Shown: positions 7,239 to 14,082 of the stretch, piece by piece
How positions within the stretch are numbered: the first letter of the stretch is position 1
Layout: each line of letters opens with the position of its first letter
DNA from: Minisyncoccota bacterium
GTDB taxonomy: Bacteria; Verrucomicrobiota; Lentisphaeria; Oligosphaerales; MVZH01
Direction of reading: 5' to 3'
Length of the DNA: 21,328 nucleotides
NCBI GenBank assembly: GCA_021734725.1
Contig: JAIPIM010000023.1
Coordinates: 1 to 21,328 of the forward strand
Translations under genes and position numbers: made by a program
Notes under the pieces: generated by a model
What the model was told of the DNA's origin: nothing
Databases searched by the model: none
What the model saw: only the letters and a program-made list of their open reading frames with translations

Positions 7239-8540
7239 CTAGCCGCCCAAGGCCAGCCGAAGCAGCGTGTAATAAACGAGCACACCGATCAACAACACCG
7301 TCGCGGGCCGAATGAGTGCAACAATGCTGTGCACCAAGCGAGTTTTAAAGTGCTCGTTTGTCACGATCAGGCATATATGTACCGGCGACAGAATCATGCC
7401 CATGTAACCGAATCCGTATGCCAAAACGGTCGTACTCAACAGTACCGGTACGGATGGAGACTCCCCAAGCAGGCTGAAGACAATGGGAAAACTGGCGCCG
7501 ACAAAGCCGATGGCAAGCCCTGAGGCGACTCCACTGAAGAATGGTATTAATACAATAATTAACAGTAACGGTACGCCCCATGCCTGCAATTCCATTCGCA
7601 TCTGGCTTACGAGAAGGGTCCCCTCCGGCAGTCGGGTCTCGATAAATGCGCCGTAGACCCGCACAATGGCGACAAGCGCGGCCAATGTAATGGTTTTTCG
7701 TGATACCACAATGGTTTTCCAGTCCCGCGGTTTCAGTGGCCGCTGGAGTTGCAGCAGGAGGGTCCCCGTAACAAGGCCGATCATCATGGGAAGGTACCTG
7801 TTAAGCCGGGCCAACTCCGGCACGGCCACTCTAAGAATGCCGTAAACGAGGACGACAACCAGGACTGGCGAGAGCAACTTGAGAAGGCCTTCTCCAATGG
7901 GTTCATCTCTATCCGCCGCCTGTGTCTTAGGCACTTTTCGCAGGAGGAACATCATGCCCGCGAACACTGACAGCGCACTGAGAGGTAATTGCACAAGCAT
8001 GAACTGCCAGATGTCGAGTCCGGTAATTTGTATCGCCAGAAGAACACCTGGATACAACGGCCACCAGTACTCCCAGACATGGCGGAACCAGTAGTTGATC
8101 TGCGTTTTCAGCAAGGGGTCGAGGCTGTCATCCCGGTCGCAGTCCGCCAGCAGTGGAGCGGAGAAGATAGCACCTCCCGGCATTGGCAACATGCCGATAA
8201 TCGCCGGCAGAGCGGCGATTGAAACACGGTGCGGCACTTTCGCGCGGACCGCGCTCACCAAGTCCCGCATTACGCCGGAGGAGGCCATCTGCGTGCTCAG
8301 CCATACAACCTGGAACGTAATGGCCAGCAAGCAAAGATTGTCCGCCGAGGAGAAACGCTGCCAGGCGATCAATGCAATCTGCCCGGGGGAATGACCGCTC
8401 CACACGGCGAGCAGGAGGGTGCCGGCGGGGATGGACACCACCAGTCTCTTTGCAAAACTGTTGACCAGCAGAATAAAGCCGAGCGATACCAGCACTTTCA
8501 GAAGTACAGGCGCGGCAAAAAGATAGTTGATGACAGCCAT
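7239..8540 (-). CDS. DUF401 family multi-pass membrane protein, putative transporter
   Basis: 433 residues, with about 11-12 hydrophobic segments and essentially no soluble domain. It matches the DUF401 family of uncharacterised inner-membrane permeases, related in style to ion-transporter-superfamily carriers. Landmarks are LPMPGGAIFSAPLL (118-131) and NYWFRHVWEYWWPLYPGV (149-166), both characteristic of the family, plus the later GFGYMGMILSPVHICLIVTN stretch, which resembles the repeated half. Substrate unknown. The ATG at 8538-8540 (minus) has no clear Shine-Dalgarno, so the start is somewhat uncertain. The gene is divergent from the PRC-barrel gene, with 220 bases between starts, and has its own terminator. 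No partner subunit is encoded beside it. Confidence 0.85.
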   Translation of the reverse strand: MAVINYLFAAPVLLKVLVSLGFILLVNSFAKRLVVSIPAGTLLLAVWSGHSPGQIALIAWQRFSSADNLCLLAITFQVVWLSTQMASSGVMRDLVSAVRAKVPHRVSIAALPAIIGMLPMPGGAIFSAPLLADCDRDDSLDPLLKTQINYWFRHVWEYWWPLYPGVLLAIQITGLDIWQFMLVQLPLSALSVFAGMMFLLRKVPKTQAADRDEPIGEGLLKLLSPVLVVVLVYGILRVAVPELARLNRYLPMMIGLVTGTLLLQLQRPLKPRDWKTIVVSRKTITLAALVAIVRVYGAFIETRLPEGTLLVSQMRMELQAWGVPLLLIIVLIPFFSGVASGLAIGFVGASFPIVFSLLGESPSVPVLLSTTVLAYGFGYMGMILSPVHICLIVTNEHFKTRLVHSIVALIRPATVLLIGVLVYYTLLRLALGG

Positions 8541-8578
8541 AGTAACAAATCAGTCTAAGGTATGTAAAAGAAAGGCGT

Positions 8579-8606
8579 ACTATCGAACATCTCCTCTTCT
8601 TTGCAA
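8579..8606 (-). promoter_or_regulatory. Possible promoter of the DUF401 gene
   Basis: On the minus strand TTGCAA (8601-8606) and GATAGT (8579-8584) are separated by 16 bases, about 40 bases before the start codon. Each matches consensus at four of six positions. Weak. Confidence 0.3.
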
Positions 8607-8760
8607 CCGTACTCTTACGAAATACCTTTTCCCGCAAAATTCTGTTGGCGACCGGCAGGGGGCACGGAAATCTGGGGCATAAGCCATGAATCAGCATTTG
8701 ACAATAGAAACTTGGGACTGGCAGGTTAAGTTATTTTTATAAGCATAAGGGTATACTTTC

Positions 8761-9420
8761 ATGAAATTAAACTACGGCAGCAGAGTTTACAGCAGTGATG
8801 ACCAAGAACTTGGCGTGGTCAAAGAGGTGGTCGTCGATCCACGGTCACGGATGGTAACGCATGTCGTTATTCAGAGCGGCCTGCTTTTCACATCCGACCG
8901 TCTCATTTGCACGGATCTTATCGCGACAACGACCGATGACCGGATTATCCTCAAAGAGACAGCCGCGAAGCTCGAACAGGAACTGGCCGATGAGTACAGG
9001 GAAGACGAGTATGTGCCCATGGAGGACGAAACGATCCGTGAGCGGCACGGTGTCGGCGGACGTGCGTGGGTCTATCCCCGTGCCGCTCTGCCGGTGGCAG
9101 TCTCCACGTACCAATCCGTCATTCCACCGGGCATCGGTCCGCTGCCGCCCGAACCCGATGTGGCTGTTCCGTTTGAAGAGATCACACTCGAACAGGGATG
9201 CTTGGTGCGAACATCCGACGGCAAACGTATCGGCTCGGTCGATGAATTGATCACGGATGACAATGACAATATAACCCACATCCTCATCCGCGAGGGAACG
9301 TTTTTTACCGTCCCAAAACGCATTCCGGTGGACTGGGTTGCGGGGATGGAAGAGGAAGAGATTGTTCTCGCGGTTGACGCCAGAACCGTCGACCGACTTC
9401 CAGAGCCCAACCAGTCATAA
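8761..9420 (+). CDS. Protein with two PRC-barrel domains
   Basis: 219 residues. The first PRC-barrel-like domain spans about 3-69 (GSRVYSSDDQELGVVKEVVVD, with VTHVVIQSG and a final DDRIIL strand). The second spans about 145-212 (GCLVRTSDGKRIGSVDELITD written in parts: GCLVRTSDGKRIG, then ITHILIREG and EEIVLAVD). Between them lies a linker rich in acidic residues and proline (about 70-140). PRC barrels occur in photosynthetic reaction centre subunit H, RimM and many stress-linked proteins. The double arrangement with a long linker is common in environmental bacteria without an assigned function. AAGGG at 8747-8751 lies 9 bases before the ATG. No signal peptide or membrane segment, so cytoplasmic. 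A protein- or RNA-binding adaptor is likely; the partner is unknown. Confidence 0.82.
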   Translation: MKLNYGSRVYSSDDQELGVVKEVVVDPRSRMVTHVVIQSGLLFTSDRLICTDLIATTTDDRIILKETAAKLEQELADEYREDEYVPMEDETIRERHGVGGRAWVYPRAALPVAVSTYQSVIPPGIGPLPPEPDVAVPFEEITLEQGCLVRTSDGKRIGSVDELITDDNDNITHILIREGTFFTVPKRIPVDWVAGMEEEEIVLAVDARTVDRLPEPNQS

Positions 9421-9676
9421 GTTGAAGACACACAGGCGCAGCTCTGTGGAGAACTGTAGTCTGCATTATTCACCACAACGACTCGAAGGCTTAAAGCGCA
9501 TTGTACCCGATACGGTTATGTCGAAGACAAATGTCTCGTTATGTCGCGACAGTCAATCTGGCAACCGACCAGTGGCAATACTGCAACATGCCTAACAGCA
9601 ATGGTTCTTGTGCGTTCAGTCTTTGAGCATTTGCGCTTGATAAATGGATCGGGTCAGGCATGCATGAGGCGTGCAA

Positions 9677-9764
<88 letters not shown>

Positions 9765-9778
9765 TCTTCTGAATGCAA

Positions 9779-9793
9779 CCTCTCGGCACCATC
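9779..9793 (+). repeat. Partial copy of the tRNA-Leu 3' end
   Basis: CCTCTCGGCACCATC repeats the tRNA 3' end CCTCTCGCACCATC (9753-9766) with one inserted G, 26 bases downstream. It could be a duplication scar, a tRNA remnant or an old integration-site trace. Confidence 0.6.
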
Positions 9794-9858
9794 CTCGCCG
9801 TGACTGCACGGACCGAGCCGGCATCGTTGCGCACAGCGTTTAAAAGGAGGTCATCCCC

Positions 9859-10887
9859 ATGAAACTGTTCGGCAGAACATTCACCCGGAGAGAACTGGAG
9901 CGCTATACCGGACGGCTGGATCAAATCGCGGGTATCCGCCTCGGGCAGCTCATGGACGGGCGTGAACAGGGCGTGCGCACAGCGGATGTTCGCAACGGTG
10001 GAGGCCTGACGTTCACTGTGCTCCTCGATCGCGGCATGGACATTGGCGCAGCAGACTACCAAGGGACACCACTGGCATTTCTGACGGCTGGAGCATTCGG
10101 CCATCCCGCGTATTTCAGTGAACATGGCACGGAGTGGTTACGCAACTGGGGCGGCGGTCTGGTCACGGGGTGCGGGTTGCGCAACGTAGGGGGACCCTCA
10201 CACGATAACAATGGGGATCTGCCCATGCACGGACGCCTTTCCAACCTACCGGCCCAAAACATCCGAACGGCACGGGAATGGACGGGTGATGATTGCATCC
10301 TGGTGGTTGAAGGGGAGATCCCGCAAACACAGATGTTCGGTGAAAACTTGCATCTCACGCGCCGTGTCACCACAGTTGTCGGCAGCAGTCAACTCACGAT
10401 CACGGATCACGTTCGCAATGCCGGCTTTCGACCTGAGCCTGTATTCATACTTTACCATACCAACTGGGGGTATCCGCTGATCAGTGAATCCGCGCATCTG
10501 GAATGCTCGTCCGAGACAACGGCCCCTCGTGATGACATCGCCGCGGACGGACAAGAAGAATGGATGAACCTGCAACCGCCGACACGTAGTTATGAAGAAA
10601 AGGTTTACTACCATGAGGTCTCACCCCAGGCCGACGGACAGGCCATGGCGCGGATTGTTAATCCGGAACTGAATCTCGCGGCAACCATCCGGTGGCGCAC
10701 TGCCGAACTGCCTTATCTCACGCAGTGGAAAATGATGGGGGAAGGCGAATATGTCCTGGGCATCGAGCCGGCCAACTGCCATGTCGAAGGCCACGCGGAA
10801 GAAATGAAGGGAACGCCGCATTGCGTGCTGGCGCCGGGTGAAAGTCGTGAGTTTACCATTTCCATCGGACTGAGTATTGCGACATAA
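9859..10887 (+). CDS. DUF4432 family protein, aldose 1-epimerase-like
   Basis: 342 residues of the galactose mutarotase-like superfamily, DUF4432 branch. The protein is an all-beta supersandwich expected to bind a sugar and interconvert its anomers or act on a related sugar acid. Visible landmarks are LDRGMDIG (56-63), LPMHGRLSN (121-129), VFILYHTNWGYPLI (195-208) with a likely catalytic His200, and GIEPANC (301-307) with a likely catalytic Glu303. The start ATG has AGGAGG at 9845-9850 with 8-base spacing, the strongest ribosome site in the window, and no signal peptide. It follows the tRNA gene and may share its transcript, since no separate promoter is obvious. Downstream, a hairpin lies between it and the convergent gene. 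The exact sugar is unknown. Confidence 0.9.
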   Translation: MKLFGRTFTRRELERYTGRLDQIAGIRLGQLMDGREQGVRTADVRNGGGLTFTVLLDRGMDIGAADYQGTPLAFLTAGAFGHPAYFSEHGTEWLRNWGGGLVTGCGLRNVGGPSHDNNGDLPMHGRLSNLPAQNIRTAREWTGDDCILVVEGEIPQTQMFGENLHLTRRVTTVVGSSQLTITDHVRNAGFRPEPVFILYHTNWGYPLISESAHLECSSETTAPRDDIAADGQEEWMNLQPPTRSYEEKVYYHEVSPQADGQAMARIVNPELNLAATIRWRTAELPYLTQWKMMGEGEYVLGIEPANCHVEGHAEEMKGTPHCVLAPGESREFTISIGLSIAT

Positions 10888-10938
10888 CGAGATACTTATA
10901 CCGGAATCCGTGAGAAAATGGGGAGAACCGCTTTACAG

Positions 10939-10983
10939 ATCCGACAAGTAACGCGGGTCTCTCGGCCCGCCGATGTGTCGGAT
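10939..10983. terminator. Two-part hairpin between convergent genes, possible bidirectional terminator
   Basis: ATCCGACA (10939-10946) pairs with TGTCGGAT (10976-10983), and inside them GCGGG (10953-10957) pairs with CCCGC (10966-10970). No T tract follows on the plus strand. It begins 51 bases after the DUF4432 stop. The role is inferred from position. Confidence 0.4.
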
Positions 10984-11129
10984 TGTGACCGGGGCGCAGA
11001 CACGGAGATCGTATAAGCCGTTCGACTAAGCGTATCCGTGCACGCGTGGGGACGAAGCAGTGTGTTTAAGTGTGTGGCTCCAGGCCGCTCCAACCTGCGG
11101 GTTCGCGCCTCTCGCGTAGGGCCTAGTTC

Positions 11130-11149
11130 GAGCCTGTCCGGACAGGCTC
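11130..11149. repeat. Perfect 20-base palindrome flanked by 7-base direct repeats
   Basis: GAGCCTGTCCGGACAGGCTC is fully self-complementary with no loop, and CTAGTTC stands on both sides (11123-11129 and 11149-11155). The minus-strand DUF4159 stop codon (11149-11151) touches its edge, so in that transcript the palindrome begins at the stop codon. It may act as a terminator or mRNA end protector, or be a short mobile palindrome that left a target duplication. Confidence 0.7.
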
Positions 11150-12696
11150 TAGTTCATGATGGCGTACGAGAGGATGTTGACGCCAAGCGCCAGAGCGTCT
11201 CTGGATACAATGCCCCGGCAATACGGGCACTCCGCAAGTTCCCACCCACAAGACAGACCGTAGGGCGAATAGATCACGGCCAGATGCCCGTCAACATTGA
11301 TCCCGTATAGCACCGGCTTGACCTGACCTTCGCTGCCGATAGCTTCGGCCAGTGCGGGACGCGGTTGAACGGCCTTTACATTGTTGGGGTAGACGAAAAG
11401 GGGATGACTTTCGGGGAGTCTTTCCAGTTTTGCTCCTCCCAGTATCTTACCTATTTCCCGCCGGAACGCCTGGTCAAACGCCGTTCGCCCACAGCAACTT
11501 TCCGCCAGCACGAGACCACCCCGCCGGAGATATTCCCGCAGGTTGGCGCTTTCCTTCTCCGTAAATACAAAATCCTGATGTCCAGTAACATAAAGGAAAG
11601 GCGCATCGAACAACCTGGACGAATCCACGGGTATTTCCTGGCGGTTGAAATGCACGGGTGTCTCAGTCTGTTCGTGAAACGCATTCAGGAGCATGTCCAA
11701 GCCCGCGGCACGCGTTTTCCAGATGCCGTGGTACTTAGCCTGGGCAATCATGAATTTACCGGTGCGGCGCTTATCTTCGTCGACAAACTGGAGTGCCTTG
11801 CTCAACGGCATGGCCGCATTCCGTTCCGCCGTGATATAGGCCATAAGATTGGCCCCCAGGATCTTGGCGCTGTCTATGGTATATCCCAGACAGTGGTGCC
11901 GGTCTGAGTCCTCCAAGTTATCCCACCCGCAACTCACGTCCCATCTGAAAAAGAACACTGCGGTACGACACTCGACATCGATCCCGATCAAAGCCGGGGT
12001 GCCGTCCTCTGCTCCTGCTTTCTTCGCCCATTCGCGGTACCGCAGATTTTCCGGCTTGATATCGAAGAAAGAATGATACACAGGATGGTCAAGCGTCAAT
12101 CGGTAAGGGGGGCGTTCCGGTATCAACTGCTGCATCTCTTTCAGCGCGGATGTGACAAAGGCCCGGCGTCCGCAGCATGCATCGAAAATCATCGTACCCC
12201 CGTTAAGCAGGTAGGTCCTCAGGCGCTGTCGCACCTCCGGCGAGAATTCGAAAGCCTCATGCCCCGTCCGATACAACACCGGTATTTCCGTCGGATCACT
12301 CGGGATCTTGCCTTCCGGGAGATTGATGGAACTGAAGTCCACATTCAGGTTCTTCGCCATCCAGCGCAGCAGATTTTCCGTATCGCCCGGATTGGTTGCC
12401 CAGTCCGATTTACGTTCAGTGGCAATCTTTGCGATAAGCACCGGCGGCCGTGGCGGATTTTTCTTTTCCGTACGCCGCAAGGGAACCGCCGGCAAGGGCA
12501 GCGGCGGAAGACTTTCCGCTCCCGAGTGCTGGGCTGGTTTTGGAGGGGGCGGCTTCGGCACACACGTGTACTCATCCTCGTGCTGCACAATATCGCTGTC
12601 CAAGCCAAACCCATCAAGCAACTGAGCCTGCACGACTGAGACACAGCCGATCAAGAGTCCGCAAAATGTAATCGTCAGCGTACGTAATGCTTTCAT
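11149..12696 (-). CDS. Secreted protein with two tandem DUF4159 domains
   Basis: 515 residues. The N-terminus is a signal peptide; LIGC at 15-18 resembles a lipobox, while VVQA-Q (21-25) could be a type I cleavage site. A proline-rich linker spans about 48-86. Two related DUF4159 domains follow, at about 86-290 and 310-515. They share LYRTGHEAFEF/LYVTGHQDFVF, DACCGR (172-177)/ESCCGR (399-404), HPVY/HPLF, a Leu-x-Gly-Ile strand, and SCGW (255-258 and 482-485), so the second arose by duplication. DUF4159 is often found in surface or periplasmic proteins of planctomycete-like bacteria, sometimes near MoxR ATPase/von Willebrand clusters, which are absent here. The fold looks like a ThuA/glutamine-amidotransferase-like domain, but this is inference. 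AAGGGA lies about 8 bases before the ATG. Function unknown. Confidence 0.88.
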   Translation of the reverse strand: MKALRTLTITFCGLLIGCVSVVQAQLLDGFGLDSDIVQHEDEYTCVPKPPPPKPAQHSGAESLPPLPLPAVPLRRTEKKNPPRPPVLIAKIATERKSDWATNPGDTENLLRWMAKNLNVDFSSINLPEGKIPSDPTEIPVLYRTGHEAFEFSPEVRQRLRTYLLNGGTMIFDACCGRRAFVTSALKEMQQLIPERPPYRLTLDHPVYHSFFDIKPENLRYREWAKKAGAEDGTPALIGIDVECRTAVFFFRWDVSCGWDNLEDSDRHHCLGYTIDSAKILGANLMAYITAERNAAMPLSKALQFVDEDKRRTGKFMIAQAKYHGIWKTRAAGLDMLLNAFHEQTETPVHFNRQEIPVDSSRLFDAPFLYVTGHQDFVFTEKESANLREYLRRGGLVLAESCCGRTAFDQAFRREIGKILGGAKLERLPESHPLFVYPNNVKAVQPRPALAEAIGSEGQVKPVLYGINVDGHLAVIYSPYGLSCGWELAECPYCRGIVSRDALALGVNILSYAIMN

Positions 12697-12739
12697 GAGT
12701 CTATCCCTTGATGCAGATGCTGCATGCGCTGAGAGCCAT

Positions 12740-12767
12740 CTTATACTATGTCACCGTCCCACGGCAA
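12740..12767 (-). promoter_or_regulatory. Sigma-70-like promoter of the DUF4159 gene
   Basis: On the minus strand TTGCCG (12762-12767) and TATAAG (12740-12745) are separated by 16 bases, about 43 bases before the start codon. The -10 matches five of six, the -35 four of six. Confidence 0.5.
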
Positions 12768-12927
12768 TAGCAAGGTATTGTCCAAAAAGGTTTCACACGG
12801 CAAGGCCGCGTCCCTGCTATCTTCAGTCAGCTTGCCGTCCCCTGTACACTTTCAATAAATACGTAAGCCATTTTGGAGACCCGGATGTTCCGCTCCGACG
12901 AAAGGCGATGCCCAAGCATCATCATTC

Positions 12928-13062
12928 ATGAAGCTGCGATGCGACATCACACTGGGCGAGCATTCCGTGGCACAAGAGCTCGCCGACCACTATGTTAAGT
13001 CCAATCCCACATTCCATGCAGGAGCTTTGGGACGGTATTCCATCATTTTAAAAGGACGATAG
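12928..13062 (+). CDS. Small hypothetical ORF (44 residues), doubtful
   Basis: An ATG-initiated frame encoding a mixed, protein-like sequence (starting MKLRCDITLGEHSVAQELAD). It has no good ribosome site and no recognised family. The first half has the G/C-rich third positions seen in real genes here, the second half does not. It could be a small protein, a gene remnant or chance. Confidence 0.2.
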   Translation: MKLRCDITLGEHSVAQELADHYVKSNPTFHAGALGRYSIILKGR

Positions 13063-13216
13063 TGAGATTTTCCCTGAATGAACGACACGGACAGAGCTGA
13101 CAGACAACATTTAAGGTTAACGTCCCCGCCGACGAACTTAAACCCGCGCCCATGTTCAAGCCTGCTGGAATCACTGTGTCAAGAGCCATATTTAAAACGC
13201 ACGCAAGGCGTACTGT

Positions 13217-14044
13217 ATGCCGCTTAAACATCTGACACTTACCAGTCTCAAAAACCCCCGAGTCAAACACGTGGTTCGATTACGCAATCGCCGCGCTCGC
13301 GATCAACACCAGCAGTTTATCATTGAAGGCTTTCGTCCGCTACAGTTCGCTCTCCAGACCGGCTATCCAATCAACGAACTCTATGTCTGCCAGGCAAACA
13401 TTCAGGACAATGCGTTCGCACAGTACGTGATTCACCACTGTATCGATAATGACACGCCGGTCGTTTACGTGGTTCCTGAAGTCTTTCGGAAGATGGCATA
13501 CCGTGAAAATCCCGAAGGTATGCTCGCCCTGGCACCTCAGAACCATCGGCAATTGGCCGACATCGATACTGGAGCGTGTTCACTTGTAATTGTGGCTGAG
13601 GCAGTCGAAAAACCGGGGAACCTTGGAACCATCCTGCGCAGCGCGGACGCCACGGGGGTTCACGCTCTCATCCTGTGCGACCAGTGCACAGACTTGTTCA
13701 ACCCCAACGTAGTGCGTGCCAGTACGGGAACCCTCTTCACGGTACCGGTCCCCGAAGCAACCAGCGGGGAGGCTATGGACTGGCTGGAAAACAACAACTT
13801 CCGAGTTCTCGCCGCAACCCCGAACAGCACCACTGCCTATACAGATGCCGATATGAGTATGCCAACGGCCATTGTCATTGGAACGGAACATGCCGGTTTG
13901 AGCAACAGATGGCTTGAACGCGCCGATGTGAAGGTCCGGATACCGATGCACGGCCGGGCAGACAGCCTGAATGTGGCAACCGCAACGACGCTCTTGCTTT
14001 ATGAGGCTCTGAGGCAACGACAGTGCTTACATAGAAACGAGTAA
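13217..14044 (+). CDS. SpoU/TrmH family RNA 2'-O-methyltransferase
   Basis: 275 residues. The N-terminal substrate-binding domain spans about 30-107 and the SPOUT methyltransferase domain about 120-268. The three SpoU motifs are clear: EKPGNLGTILRSADATG (131-147) with Asn134 and Arg141, IGTEHAGLS (221-229), and IPMHGRADSLNVATATTLLL (242-261), which forms the knotted SAM site. NVVRASTGTLFTVPV lies between. Such enzymes methylate the 2'-OH of ribose in rRNA or tRNA; the length and extra N-terminal domain resemble RlmB or the RNA methylase TsnR-like group, so the target is not assigned. The ATG at 13217 has only a weak AAGG at 13205-13208. The RecD2 gene follows after 38 bases and is likely cotranscribed. 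Confidence 0.93.
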   Translation: MPLKHLTLTSLKNPRVKHVVRLRNRRARDQHQQFIIEGFRPLQFALQTGYPINELYVCQANIQDNAFAQYVIHHCIDNDTPVVYVVPEVFRKMAYRENPEGMLALAPQNHRQLADIDTGACSLVIVAEAVEKPGNLGTILRSADATGVHALILCDQCTDLFNPNVVRASTGTLFTVPVPEATSGEAMDWLENNNFRVLAATPNSTTAYTDADMSMPTAIVIGTEHAGLSNRWLERADVKVRIPMHGRADSLNVATATTLLLYEALRQRQCLHRNE

Positions 14045-14082
14045 ACGTTCACGAGAGACTGTGTTCGAACAGGGAGACACCG

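Larger units (their letters stand above)
12697..13216. other. Gene-poor region (520 bases) between divergent genes
   Basis: Contains the promoter of the minus-strand DUF4159 gene at 12740-12767 and one small open frame at 12928-13062. No clear promoter for the plus-strand methyltransferase was identified; an AT-rich patch lies near 13190. Other open frames are judged spurious. Confidence 0.5.

Noticed and set aside
8698..8703. Perfect TTGACA before the PRC-barrel gene
   Set aside because: No -10 element lies 16-19 bases downstream; the later TATACT and TATAAG are badly spaced or too close to the start codon.
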